A stretch of 64,000 nucleotides of DNA from Shimwellia blattae DSM 4481 = NBRC 105725. GTDB taxonomy: Bacteria > Pseudomonadota > Gammaproteobacteria > Enterobacterales > Enterobacteriaceae. Shown in pieces: positions 25,566-34,038 of this stretch. The notes under the pieces were generated by a model, which had not been told where the DNA came from, did no database searches, and saw nothing but the letters and a program-made list of their open reading frames with translations. The first letter of the stretch is position 1. Each line of letters opens with the position of its first letter. Location: contig NC_017910.1 of NCBI RefSeq assembly GCF_000262305.1, forward strand, positions 2,542,001 through 2,606,000, given 5' to 3'. The position numbers and the translations under genes were made by a program.

Positions 25566-26345
25566 ATGCTTTTTACCCTGAAAAAAGTTATCGGCGGATT
25601 ATTGCTGCCGCTGCCTTTTCTGTTGCTGGTTATCGGGCTGGCGATTGTGCTGCTCTGGTTTACCCGCTGGCAAAAAACCGGAAAAATATTATTAACAGGC
25701 GGCTGGGTGGCGCTGCTGCTGTTAAGCCTTCAGCCGGTGGCGGATAAACTGCTGCGGCCACTGGAAAATACCTACCCCACCTGGCAACCGACCCAAAAGC
25801 ATGTCTCCTGGATTGTGGTACTGGGCGGGGGATACACCTGGAACCCCCGCTGGGCACCGGGCTCGAATCTGGTTGGTAACAGCCTGGCGCGGGTAACGGA
25901 AGGGGTGAGACTGTGGCGGGAAAACCCCGGCTCAGTGCTGGTTTTTACCGGTGCCGCCGCCCGGACTAACCCGGTCAGCAGTGCGGAGGTCAGCGCCCGG
26001 GTCGCGGTCAGCCTCGGTGTGCCGCGGGATAAAATACTCACCCTCGACACCCCAAGGGATACCGGCCAGGAGGCGGCCGCCGTGGCGAACGCCATCGGCC
26101 AGGCGCCGTTTTTACTGGTGACCTCTGCCTCACACCTGCCGCGGGCGCTGATCTTCTTTCGCCACGCGGGGCTCAACCCTACCCCGGCACCGGCCAACCA
26201 GCTGGCTATCGACTCCCCCCTGAACCCCTGGGAGAGGGCGCTGCCCTCCCCCCTGTGGCTGGGCCACAGTGAGCGGGTGATTTATGAATCGCTCGGGCGT
26301 ATGTGGCAGTGGCTGAACGGCGTGTCAGCCGAGCCAGGGCAGTAA
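25566..26345 (+). CDS. elyC: Envelope biogenesis factor ElyC (DUF218)
   Basis: Inner-membrane protein needed in E. coli for normal peptidoglycan synthesis at low temperature and linked to undecaprenyl carrier metabolism. Two hydrophobic helices at residues about 8-32 and 41-58 anchor it; the periplasmic remainder is a DUF218 domain with the conserved VVLGGGYTW and LVTSASHLPRA motifs. 259 residues, same as E. coli. Start ATG at 25566 is divergent from cmoM. The last 21 bases overlap the end of convergent ycbJ, so the two transcripts are antisense to each other at their 3' ends. Confidence 0.93.
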   Translation: MLFTLKKVIGGLLLPLPFLLLVIGLAIVLLWFTRWQKTGKILLTGGWVALLLLSLQPVADKLLRPLENTYPTWQPTQKHVSWIVVLGGGYTWNPRWAPGSNLVGNSLARVTEGVRLWRENPGSVLVFTGAAARTNPVSSAEVSARVAVSLGVPRDKILTLDTPRDTGQEAAAVANAIGQAPFLLVTSASHLPRALIFFRHAGLNPTPAPANQLAIDSPLNPWERALPSPLWLGHSERVIYESLGRMWQWLNGVSAEPGQ

Positions 26346-27218
26346 TTCACGGGCGGCCCGGTCAAAGGCCGGGCGGTCAAAGCGCCCGTGCTGCACCAGT
26401 TGCGCAACTTCCCGCCACATCACATACAGCCAGCGGCGGGATAAAAAAGACTCCGCCACGGGCGCCCGCTGCTGATAGTGCCAGAACAGTTCGCTGGCGG
26501 GGCCGTCTTCATACAGGCCGAACAGTTCAAACTCCCGCGGGGCCCAGAGCACCGGCCCCGGGTTGACCATGGCCACCAGCTGATCACTGCGGACATCTTT
26601 GAGCATACTGCGCAAATTGAAATTACCGTGTACCAGTACGCAGTTGTCGCTGAAATCGGCAAACAGCCGGGGGAGGTATTCCCGGCTGCGGAATAACACG
26701 CTTTTATCTTCCATGGTCAGGCCGGTGTTGCGAAACTGGTTCAGGGTCGTCCACAGGGTTTCAACCCGCTGGCGATACCAGTAAGGCCATAAATTGTCCT
26801 GGGTGCTGTCCACCATGCCGACACAGCCGCCGCTGTCAATGCGGTGCCAGGCCAGCAGCCCTTCCACAATCTGATCTTTAAGCTGCTCCCAGCGTGCCGG
26901 GGTGCGGGTGGGCGCCTCAACAGAGACGCCCCGCAAACGCTCCATCAGCAGGACATCGGGCCCGGGGGTGTTTTCATGGGTGATAACCCCGTAAATCGCC
27001 GGGATACGCAGGGTGCCCGAGCGCGCCAGCGCCGACATTTTGCTTGCCATCCGGGCGGCCTCCCCCCGGGTGACAAAACTTTTTGCCAGCAGGGGCAGTG
27101 CATTTCCGTTGCTGTCATACAGCGACCACAGTGTCGAGTCGGTTTTTTCACTCACACACTCCATGCGGCTCAGGCGCTCGCCCAGTAAATGGCTCAGTTC
27201 ATTGCGCAGTTGTTCCAT
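26325..27218 (-). CDS. ycbJ: Protein-kinase-like protein YcbJ, function unknown
   Basis: Conserved enterobacterial protein with an aminoglycoside-phosphotransferase / kinase-like fold; the substrate is not known. The catalytic-loop-like segment is VLVHGNFNLRSMLKD (residues about 190-205), where an HGD-type motif is expected but asparagine stands in the aspartate position, as also in the E. coli protein as I recall it. That suggests altered or absent kinase activity. I chose ATG at 27216-27218 (MEQLRNELSHLLGERLSRME), giving 297 residues, same as E. coli; the frame extends 20 codons upstream. It overlaps elyC by 21 bases tail to tail. Confidence 0.85.
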   Translation of the reverse strand: MEQLRNELSHLLGERLSRMECVSEKTDSTLWSLYDSNGNALPLLAKSFVTRGEAARMASKMSALARSGTLRIPAIYGVITHENTPGPDVLLMERLRGVSVEAPTRTPARWEQLKDQIVEGLLAWHRIDSGGCVGMVDSTQDNLWPYWYRQRVETLWTTLNQFRNTGLTMEDKSVLFRSREYLPRLFADFSDNCVLVHGNFNLRSMLKDVRSDQLVAMVNPGPVLWAPREFELFGLYEDGPASELFWHYQQRAPVAESFLSRRWLYVMWREVAQLVQHGRFDRPAFDRAARELLPWLG

Positions 27219-27345
27219 ACTCTCCACCCTCGTGAACTCGCTACTGGCCATCATGCGCATACATTGCACAACTGTCACCCGGTCAGATCAATTTCCCGGC
27301 AATTAGTCACCGCGCAGCGGTTGTCAGCGGCATTTCTGAGGCCAT

Positions 27346-27387
27346 AAAAAAACCGCCCTGAAGCGCAATGCCACAGGGCGGTTTTTT
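27346..27387. terminator. Strong terminator after kdsB, possibly bidirectional
   Basis: AAAAAAACCGCCCTG, a 13-base loop, CAGGGCGGTTTTTT. It lies 14 bases after the kdsB stop (minus strand) and upstream of ycbJ, so its main role is ending the kdsB transcript. Confidence 0.92.
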
Positions 27388-27401
27388 ATCCCCACAGGGG
27401 G

Positions 27402-28148
27402 TCAGGCCATCGCCTCGCGAACCCGGGCCAGATCCTCTGGCGTATCAACGCCAACGGCAGGCACGGCCTGGGCCACATCCACGTGGATTTTTTCGCCATA
27501 CCACAGCACGCGCAGCTGTTCGAGCATTTCTATCTGCTCCAGCGGGCCCGGCGCCCAGGTCACGTAGCGGCGGATAAACCCTGCCCGGTAGCCGTAGATA
27601 CCAATATGGCGCAGTAAGCTGTCGCCTATGGTATCGCGGGACTGGGCAAAACGGTCCCGATCCCAGGGAATGGTTGCCCGGGAGAAATAGAGCGCAAAGC
27701 CCCGGGCGTCGCGCACCACTTTTACCGCATTGGGGTTAAAGGCCTCGTGTGCATCGGTAACCGGCACCGCAAGGGTCGCCATGCCCGCATCCACCCGGGC
27801 CAGATTATCGGCCACCTGGCGGATAATTACCGGCGGGATCATCGGCTCGTCGCCCTGCACGTTCACGATCAGGGTATCGTCGCTGAACTGGTATTTATCC
27901 ACCACCTCTGCCAGCCGCTCAGTGCCGGACTGGTGATCCGCACGCGTCATGCAGACTTCGCCCCCGGCGGCTTCAACCGCCCGGGCCACATCCGGATGGT
28001 CCGTGGCAACAATCACCCGCCCGGCGCCAGATTCACGGGCGCGCTCCAGCACGTGGACTATCATCGGTTTACCGTTGATATCTTTCAGGGGCTTACCCGG
28101 CAGCCGGGTAGAGGCGTAGCGGGCAGGAATGATAACGACAAAACTCAT
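27402..28148 (-). CDS. kdsB: 3-deoxy-manno-octulosonate cytidylyltransferase (CMP-Kdo synthetase)
   Basis: Cytosolic enzyme that activates Kdo with CTP to CMP-Kdo, the donor for the inner core of lipopolysaccharide. The nucleotide-binding motif is PARYASTRLPGKPL at residues about 8-21; NVQGDEPMIPP carries the metal-binding aspartate. 248 residues, equal to E. coli. Its start overlaps the ycaR stop by four bases. It closes a minus-strand run of envelope genes (comEC-msbA-lpxK-ycaR-kdsB) and is followed by a strong terminator. Confidence 0.98.
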   Translation of the reverse strand: MSFVVIIPARYASTRLPGKPLKDINGKPMIVHVLERARESGAGRVIVATDHPDVARAVEAAGGEVCMTRADHQSGTERLAEVVDKYQFSDDTLIVNVQGDEPMIPPVIIRQVADNLARVDAGMATLAVPVTDAHEAFNPNAVKVVRDARGFALYFSRATIPWDRDRFAQSRDTIGDSLLRHIGIYGYRAGFIRRYVTWAPGPLEQIEMLEQLRVLWYGEKIHVDVAQAVPAVGVDTPEDLARVREAMA

Positions 28149-28327
28149 GGATTGATCTCTTCAGCAGTCAGTGGACGCGCTTCATGCTCCAGTAAGACCG
28201 GGATCCCGTCCCGGATCGGATATGCCAGCCCGTCCGGCTTGCAAATCAGTTCCTGTTTCTCCTGGTTAAAGTACAGTTTCCCGTTGCATACCGGGCAGGC
28301 GATGATTTCTAACAAACGATGATCCAT
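28145..28327 (-). CDS. ycaR: Trm112-like small protein YcaR (UPF0434)
   Basis: Sixty-residue protein of the UPF0434/Trm112-like family with a zinc-ribbon-like start: MDHRLLEIIACPVCNGKL contains CPVC, and a third cysteine follows in QELICKPD. The biochemical function is unknown. I chose ATG at 28325-28327 because the family begins at MDHRLLEIIACP; the upstream in-frame extension has no homology. Its stop overlaps the kdsB start by four bases (translational coupling). In E. coli ycaQ lies between lpxK and ycaR; here only 107 non-coding bases separate them. Confidence 0.93.
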   Translation of the reverse strand: MDHRLLEIIACPVCNGKLYFNQEKQELICKPDGLAYPIRDGIPVLLEHEARPLTAEEINP

Positions 28328-28434
28328 GACTCCTCCTGACGGATCGAATAATACCGATGAGAATATCACGGTATCAGCGGAATTTCTCACTGCGGCTGAC
28401 AGACCGGCAAAGGATAAGGCCCCGTTCCGGGTGC

Positions 28435-29412
28435 TCAGTGCACCAGCCCCTGGAGTGTCGCCAGCAGTTTTTCGGCATCGGCGGCGGGGAACCTGGCATC
28501 AACCGGCAGATACCACCAGTTATCCCGGGCAAACGCCCGGCATTTTACCGCGTCTTTTTCGGTCATCAGCAGGCTCTGGCCCGGGGCACAGAGCCCGGCG
28601 AGCATCTCTGCAGACGGGGCATAATGGTCCGAAAGCGGGATGGTTTTTTCTGTCGCGACCCCAAGCTGCTCCAGGGTGGCAAAAAACCGCGGCGGATGCC
28701 CGATCCCGGCCATTGCCACTACGTGGTGCAGTTGCGCGGCGGCACAGCGTGCGCCGGTTTTCAGGTTTACCGCCTGCCCCGGCGCCAGTGTCATGGCTAT
28801 CTCCCCCGGCTGCGGGTGGCCGCCGTTGACAATAACCGCATCCACAGATTTCAGGCGCCCGGCCCGCTCACGCATCGGGCCTGCCGGTAACCACCAGCCA
28901 TTGCCGAAGCGGCGCACGCCGTCCACCACAACGATTTCTTTATCCCGGGCCAGGGCGTAGTGCTGCAGGCCGTCATCAGTAATGATGATTTGCGGATGGG
29001 CCCCGCTCACCAGTGCCTGAACCGCCCGGGCACGCTGCGGGGCAACCGCCACCGGCGCACCGGTACGCTGGTAGATAAGCACCGGCTCATCCCCGGCTTC
29101 GGCGGTTGTTGTGGAGGCAGACAGCACCAGCGGATAGGAGGCCGCCTTACCGCCATACCCCCGGGATACCACGCCTACCCGGATCCCTCTGGCCATCAGT
29201 TGTTCCACCAGCCAGATAACCACCGGGGTTTTACCGTTGCCCCCGGCGGTCAGGTTCCCGACCACCACCACCGGGACCGGTGCGCGCCAGCTGCGGCGCA
29301 ACCCCAGCCGGTAGCTGAGCCTGATAAGCGTACTGATCAGGCCATACAGCAGGGAGAGTGGCCACAATACCCGCCACAGCGGGGATTTCCCGGACCAGAT
29401 CCGCTCAATCAT
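28435..29412 (-). CDS. lpxK: Tetraacyldisaccharide 4'-kinase LpxK
   Basis: Inner-membrane-associated kinase of lipid A synthesis (Raetz pathway) that phosphorylates the 4' position of the tetraacyldisaccharide to give lipid IVA. N-terminal hydrophobic helix (LWPLSLLYGLISTLIRLSY) and a P-loop VVVGNLTAGGNGKTP at about residues 49-63; the catalytic DDGLQHYALARD motif is present. 325 residues, E. coli 328. Its start overlaps the msbA stop by four bases, so lipid A phosphorylation and lipid A flipping are translationally coupled. Confidence 0.97.
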   Translation of the reverse strand: MIERIWSGKSPLWRVLWPLSLLYGLISTLIRLSYRLGLRRSWRAPVPVVVVGNLTAGGNGKTPVVIWLVEQLMARGIRVGVVSRGYGGKAASYPLVLSASTTTAEAGDEPVLIYQRTGAPVAVAPQRARAVQALVSGAHPQIIITDDGLQHYALARDKEIVVVDGVRRFGNGWWLPAGPMRERAGRLKSVDAVIVNGGHPQPGEIAMTLAPGQAVNLKTGARCAAAQLHHVVAMAGIGHPPRFFATLEQLGVATEKTIPLSDHYAPSAEMLAGLCAPGQSLLMTEKDAVKCRAFARDNWWYLPVDARFPAADAEKLLATLQGLVH

Positions 29413-31157
29413 TGGCCAAACTGCATCCGGTGCAGCTGGGCATAGACACCGCGCTGCTCCAGCAGGGCTGCGTGAGTGCCGCGCTCAACGATGGTGCCAT
29501 CTTCCACCACCACGATCTCATCGGCCTTCTCAATCGTAGAGAGGCGGTGAGCAATCACCAGTGAGGTGCGGTTTTTCTGCAGCTCATCAAGGGCTGCCTG
29601 GATAGCCCGTTCCGATTCGGTATCCAGTGCGGAGGTGGCTTCATCCAGGATCAGCACCGGACTGTCGCGCAGCAGGGCCCGGGCGATGGCGATACGCTGG
29701 CGCTGGCCGCCGGAAAGCAGCACGCCGTTTTCACCAATGACCGTATCCAGGCCGTTATCCATTTTGTTGATAAAGTCCGTGGCGTAGGCCATCTTCGCGG
29801 CCTGCTCTATCTGCGCACGGTCGTACTCTTCGGTGCGTGCGTAGGCGATATTGTTGGCGATAGTGTCGTTAAACAGGTGCACATTCTGGGAAACCAGCGC
29901 CACCTGGTTACGCAGTGAACGCAGGGTATATTCCCGGAGATCGTGGCCGTCCAGCAGCACTTCACCGGAGTCCACATCATAAAAACGGGTGATCAGACTG
30001 GCGAGCGTGGATTTACCGGAGCCAGAGCGGCCGACCAGCGCCACCGTCTTACCGGCGGGGATCGTCAGGTTAATATTACGCAGCGCCGGTACATCGCGCC
30101 CCGGGTAGGTGAAGGTCACATTGCGAAATTCAATATCCCCTTTCGCGCGCTCCACAACCCGCTCACCTTCGTCTTTTTCCTGCTCCATATCCAGAATGGA
30201 GAACAGCGTCTGGCAGGCGGCCATACCGCGCTGGAACTGGGCGTTAACGTTGGTCAGCGATTTCAGCGGGCGCATCAGGGCAATCATGGACGAAAACACC
30301 ACGGTTATCGTACCGGCCGTCAGGCTGTTCATAACGCTCGGGAAGCTGGCAGCATACAGGACAAACGCCAGCGCCAGAGAGGCAATCAGCTGAATAATGG
30401 GATCAGAAATCGACGACGCGGAGACCATTTTCATCCCCTGGTGGCGCATCCGGTTGCTGACTTTATTAAAGCGATCTTCTTCCACTTCCTGGCCGCCAAA
30501 AATCAGCACTTCTTTATGGCCTTTCAGCATCTGTTCGGCGCTGGCTGTTACCTGCCCCATGGTGTTCTGCATATTTTTACTGATGCTGCGAAAACGCTTA
30601 GAGACAATCCGGATAGCAACCGAGACCACCGGCGCCAGTACAATCAGGATCACCGACAGCTGCCAGCTGTAGTAGAACATCATAATAAACAGGCCGATAA
30701 TCGACGCCCCTTCACGCACCACGGTTATCAGCGCGCTGGAAGAGGAAGACGCAACCTGTTCAGAGTCATAGGTAATGCGCGAAAGCAGGGTTCCGGTGGA
30801 CTGCTTATCAAAAAAGGAAACCGGCATCCCCATCATGTGGTTAAACAGGCGGCGGCGGATAGTCATCACCACTTTGCCGGACACCCAGGAGATACAGTAG
30901 CTTGATATGTAGCTTGTTACGCCGCGCAGCAGCATTAAGCCAATTACGACCAGCGGCATCCACATCAGCACAGAGCGGTCAGTTTTACCGAAACCATCAT
31001 CCAGCAACGGTTTAAGCAGCGACAGCATGTAGGTATCGCTTGCTGCGTTGAGGATTAACGCCACGGCAGCGACAATCAGCCCCATCTTGAAAGGGGAAAT
31101 TACCGGCCAGAGCCGTCGGAAGGTCTGCCACGTGGAGAGATCTTTATCGTTATGCAT
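29409..31157 (-). CDS. msbA: Lipid A export ABC transporter MsbA
   Basis: Homodimeric ABC exporter that flips core-lipid A from the inner to the outer leaflet of the inner membrane. Residues 1-330 hold six transmembrane helices; the nucleotide-binding domain has Walker A GRSGSGKST (about 376-384), signature LSGGQRQR, Walker B VLILDEATSALD and the switch histidine in VIAHRLST. 582 residues, same as E. coli. It lies 38 bases after comEC and overlaps lpxK. It is essential in E. coli. Confidence 0.98.
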   Translation of the reverse strand: MHNDKDLSTWQTFRRLWPVISPFKMGLIVAAVALILNAASDTYMLSLLKPLLDDGFGKTDRSVLMWMPLVVIGLMLLRGVTSYISSYCISWVSGKVVMTIRRRLFNHMMGMPVSFFDKQSTGTLLSRITYDSEQVASSSSSALITVVREGASIIGLFIMMFYYSWQLSVILIVLAPVVSVAIRIVSKRFRSISKNMQNTMGQVTASAEQMLKGHKEVLIFGGQEVEEDRFNKVSNRMRHQGMKMVSASSISDPIIQLIASLALAFVLYAASFPSVMNSLTAGTITVVFSSMIALMRPLKSLTNVNAQFQRGMAACQTLFSILDMEQEKDEGERVVERAKGDIEFRNVTFTYPGRDVPALRNINLTIPAGKTVALVGRSGSGKSTLASLITRFYDVDSGEVLLDGHDLREYTLRSLRNQVALVSQNVHLFNDTIANNIAYARTEEYDRAQIEQAAKMAYATDFINKMDNGLDTVIGENGVLLSGGQRQRIAIARALLRDSPVLILDEATSALDTESERAIQAALDELQKNRTSLVIAHRLSTIEKADEIVVVEDGTIVERGTHAALLEQRGVYAQLHRMQFGQ

Positions 31158-31195
31158 TCAGTCTAACCAACATCTCAATGAAATAGCCGCACATT

Positions 31196-33457
31196 CTACC
31201 CGCTATCGCCGGGTACGCCAAACCACTGATGATACCAGCGGGGGGAAATTTGCATGCGGGCGCTCAAAATTTTCATCTGATCGCCAAACATTTGTACAGA
31301 AATCTGGCCGGATTTGCCGGTGTCGTACCAGCGAATACCCAGATCCCGGTAACGGCGGACCACCGCCGCCGCCGGAAAACGCCACGGGTTATAGCGCGCC
31401 ACCGAGGCCAGCGCCACCCCGGGGTTCACCTGGCGTAGTAACCGGGGGGTAGATGATGTCCGGCTGCCGTGGTGTGGCACCTGGAGGAGATCAGCACGCA
31501 GGCTCCCCCTGTGCGATTTCAGCATAGCCAGTTCTGCGGGCCTTTCAATGTCCCCGGTCAGCAGCACACTGCGGACCCCGTCGCTGATATGGACCACGCA
31601 GGAGTGGTTATTCTCCGCCCCGGGCTGGCTGCGCGGTGGCCAGAGCACGCGTAACTGCAGCCCCTGCCACTGCCAGCGCTCCCCCATAAAACAGGGGCGG
31701 TGGCCCGGGGTGAGCATGGCGCTGTAGACCGGCAGCGCGGGCCAGGCCTGCTGAATACTCCCCAGCCCGCCAGCATGGTCCAGATGCCCGTGGCTGATAA
31801 TCACCCCCTCCGGGTGGAGCCCCCGCCAGCGCAGCCAGGGAATAATCGTCTGCCGGGCGCTGTCGCCGCCGGGCCAGCGGTTCCCGGTATCATACAGCAG
31901 TGCCCGGCGGTTCTTTTCCACCACCATGGCCAGGCCATTGCCCACATCCAGCATATGTACTGCCCAGTGTGCCCCCGGGGGCGCCGGATGCCAGTAAGCA
32001 TAAGTGCACGCCAGTAGCGCGACCGGCAGCACAGACAGCGAGCTGCGGTACAGGCGCAGGCGCCAGATAACCATCAGCACCAGTGGCAGCAGGGACAGCC
32101 CCACCGCCCGCTGGTCTGCCTCCAGCCAGCCCGGGGGTAAGGCGGCCAGAAAGCCCAGCACACCGTGCAGCACCTGATCGGCCAGCCACCAGAGCCCCCG
32201 GGTTGCCCCGGGCACCGCACTCAGCAGCATCCCCAGCAACAGTAGCGGGACAACCAGCAAACTGACCAGCGGCACCGCCACCATATTGGCGACAAATGCG
32301 CTGAGGCTGACACCGTGGAATATGACCACCTGGAGGGGCAGCAGCAAAGCGGTGATCCCCAACTGTAAATGGGCAAGCCCCGCCAGATAGCGGAGCTTCC
32401 CGCCCCCCCGGGGTGGCGGCATCCAGCGATACCAGAGAATCAGCGCCCCGCAGGCCCCGGCAGACAGCCGGAAACTGTCTGACAGCACCGTCAGCGGATC
32501 GACCAGCAACACACCGGCAATACAGCACAGCCAGACCATTTCAGCAGACCAGCGCCGCCCGCCCAGGCGCAGCGCCCCCCAGATAATCAGCGCCAGTAGC
32601 GCCCGCTGGGCGGGTGGGTTCGCCCCGGAAAGCCAGGTGTAAAGCGCCGCACCGGCCACCCCGGCCAGTAACGGCAAGCCGGTGCCGATCCGGGCGGCAG
32701 GCAGTAACCACTGAAGCAGGCGTACCAGCCCCCAGAACACCCCGGCAGACTGGGCAATATGCAGGCCGGAGATAGCCATCAGATGCGCGGTTCCCGTTTC
32801 GCGAAACCGCTGGCGGACATCCGCCGGCAGTGCCTGGCGCTCACCAAATGCCAGTGCCTGTATCACCGGCCAGTGGCGCAGCGTGCCTGCCTGCTCAGCA
32901 AGGTAGCCAGTAAACCGGCTGCGCCAGCCACAGCGGAGGGATAATGGCTGCGCGCGTAAGACTCTCCCGTTAACGACCTGATGGTGCGCCACCGCGTAAC
33001 GCTGGCTGTCAAAACCGGGGATATTCAGTAGCCCGTGGCCGGGGCGCAGCCGCAGCCACAGGGACCAGCGCTGGCCCGGGCAGAGCGTATGTGGCGTTTT
33101 CAGCCCGCGCACGACAATATTTACCCCCGGAAAGAGACGCTTATCCCCGTAGCGATGAAGGGTTACCAGATAGCGCCCGGTGCCGGAGGGGCGGAGTATT
33201 GTCCCCTCCCCCTGAATCACCCCGGTAGTTAACGCCGTGGTGGGCCACAATACCCGCTGCGCCGCCAGCCCGCTCCAGCAGCTTATCAGCAGCGCCAGGC
33301 CCGCGTAGCGCACAGCCCGCACCGGTATACACAACAGCAGGCACGCCAGCCCGGTTCCCCCGGCTATCACCGCCAGGCCGGGGATATTGTGTATCCAGCA
33401 CAGTGGCAGTACCCCGGCAATAACACAGCAACAGCAGGTTCGTAGTGATAGCAGCAC
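31196..33457 (-). CDS. comEC: ComEC/Rec2-type DNA uptake channel protein (YcaI)
   Basis: Polytopic inner-membrane protein related to ComEC, the channel that imports single-stranded DNA during natural transformation; in E. coli (YcaI/Rec2) it is needed for use of DNA as nutrient. Order: N-terminal membrane segments, DUF4131-type OB region, competence domain (GTAHLMAISGLHIA), more helices, and a C-terminal metallo-beta-lactamase domain with SHGHLDHAGG and LLTGDIE and VPHHGSRTS. I set the start at GTG 33455-33457, which has AAGGAGG five bases upstream and gives 753 residues (E. coli 754). The open frame extends 56 codons further without homology. Confidence 0.92.
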   Translation of the reverse strand: MLLSLRTCCCCVIAGVLPLCWIHNIPGLAVIAGGTGLACLLLCIPVRAVRYAGLALLISCWSGLAAQRVLWPTTALTTGVIQGEGTILRPSGTGRYLVTLHRYGDKRLFPGVNIVVRGLKTPHTLCPGQRWSLWLRLRPGHGLLNIPGFDSQRYAVAHHQVVNGRVLRAQPLSLRCGWRSRFTGYLAEQAGTLRHWPVIQALAFGERQALPADVRQRFRETGTAHLMAISGLHIAQSAGVFWGLVRLLQWLLPAARIGTGLPLLAGVAGAALYTWLSGANPPAQRALLALIIWGALRLGGRRWSAEMVWLCCIAGVLLVDPLTVLSDSFRLSAGACGALILWYRWMPPPRGGGKLRYLAGLAHLQLGITALLLPLQVVIFHGVSLSAFVANMVAVPLVSLLVVPLLLLGMLLSAVPGATRGLWWLADQVLHGVLGFLAALPPGWLEADQRAVGLSLLPLVLMVIWRLRLYRSSLSVLPVALLACTYAYWHPAPPGAHWAVHMLDVGNGLAMVVEKNRRALLYDTGNRWPGGDSARQTIIPWLRWRGLHPEGVIISHGHLDHAGGLGSIQQAWPALPVYSAMLTPGHRPCFMGERWQWQGLQLRVLWPPRSQPGAENNHSCVVHISDGVRSVLLTGDIERPAELAMLKSHRGSLRADLLQVPHHGSRTSSTPRLLRQVNPGVALASVARYNPWRFPAAAVVRRYRDLGIRWYDTGKSGQISVQMFGDQMKILSARMQISPRWYHQWFGVPGDSG

Positions 33458-33609
33458 TGGCGCCTCCTTTTTGCCCAGTCTCCCTTTCCGGGGGCGATAC
33501 GTCCTGCGCTGCTTTCTGCTTCTTCGCGGTATGCTCTGAGAAATATACGCCAGTGAACCCGGGTTGCAGCCCCGGTGGGGCACGCTACGCAAACCGCTAA
33601 ACCGCAGGC

Positions 33610-33643
33610 AAAAAAAAAACGACATCCGCAGATGTCGTTTTTT
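33610..33643 (-). terminator. Rho-independent terminator of ihfB
   Basis: AAAAAACGACATC, loop TGCG on the minus strand, GATGTCGTTTTTTTTT. It sits 20 bases after the ihfB stop; the long U-run on the minus strand shows its orientation. Confidence 0.92.
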
Positions 33644-33663
33644 CGTCTGGCTACGCCCGGGGC

Positions 33664-33948
33664 TTAGCCATAAATATTGGCGCGATCGCGCAACTCTTTG
33701 CCGGGTTTAAAGTGCGGAACGTATTTACCTTCCAGCTCGACTTTGTCACCGGTTTTTGGGTTACGCCCGACGCGTGGCGCACGGTAATGCAAAGAGAAAC
33801 TGCCGAAACCCCGGATTTCAATACGCTCACCCTCTGCCAGGGTTGAGGCCATATGCTCCAGCATCTCTTTAACGGCATCTTCCACCGCTTTAGCGGGCAG
33901 ATGAGATTGCTGGCCTGCAAGTCTTTCAATCAATTCTGACTTGGTCAT
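33664..33948 (-). CDS. ihfB: Integration host factor subunit beta
   Basis: DNA-bending nucleoid protein; with IhfA it makes the IHF heterodimer that bends DNA by about 160 degrees at WATCAANNNNTTR sites. It is a 94-residue HU-fold protein; the DNA-intercalating proline is in the arm APRVGRNPKTGDKVE and the body GFGSFSLHYR is conserved. Length equals E. coli. A good ribosome site GGAGG lies before ATG. It follows rpsA by 90 bases with a hairpin between them. One clear IHF site is in this same window, upstream of focA. Confidence 0.98.
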   Translation of the reverse strand: MTKSELIERLAGQQSHLPAKAVEDAVKEMLEHMASTLAEGERIEIRGFGSFSLHYRAPRVGRNPKTGDKVELEGKYVPHFKPGKELRDRANIYG

Positions 33949-34000
33949 GATTCCTCCGGTTTCCTTGTCAGGAAAATTATCTTACAGCTCTCGATCGAAC

Positions 34001-34022
34001 AAGGGCGGCCGCAGCCGCCCTT
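34001..34022 (-). other. Intercistronic hairpin between rpsA and ihfB
   Basis: AAGGGCGGC, loop TGCG-type, GCCGCCCTT on the minus strand, 17 bases after the rpsA stop. No U-run follows, so it is more likely a partial terminator, attenuator or mRNA 3' end stabiliser than a full terminator. ihfB would then be partly read from rpsA. Confidence 0.65.
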
Positions 34023-34038
34023 AAACGCAAGGTCGAAA

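Noticed and set aside
31196..33457. comEC as evidence of a natural competence island
   Set aside because: It is the ordinary enterobacterial ycaI in its usual place beside ihfB and msbA; no pilus or other com genes are present in the window.
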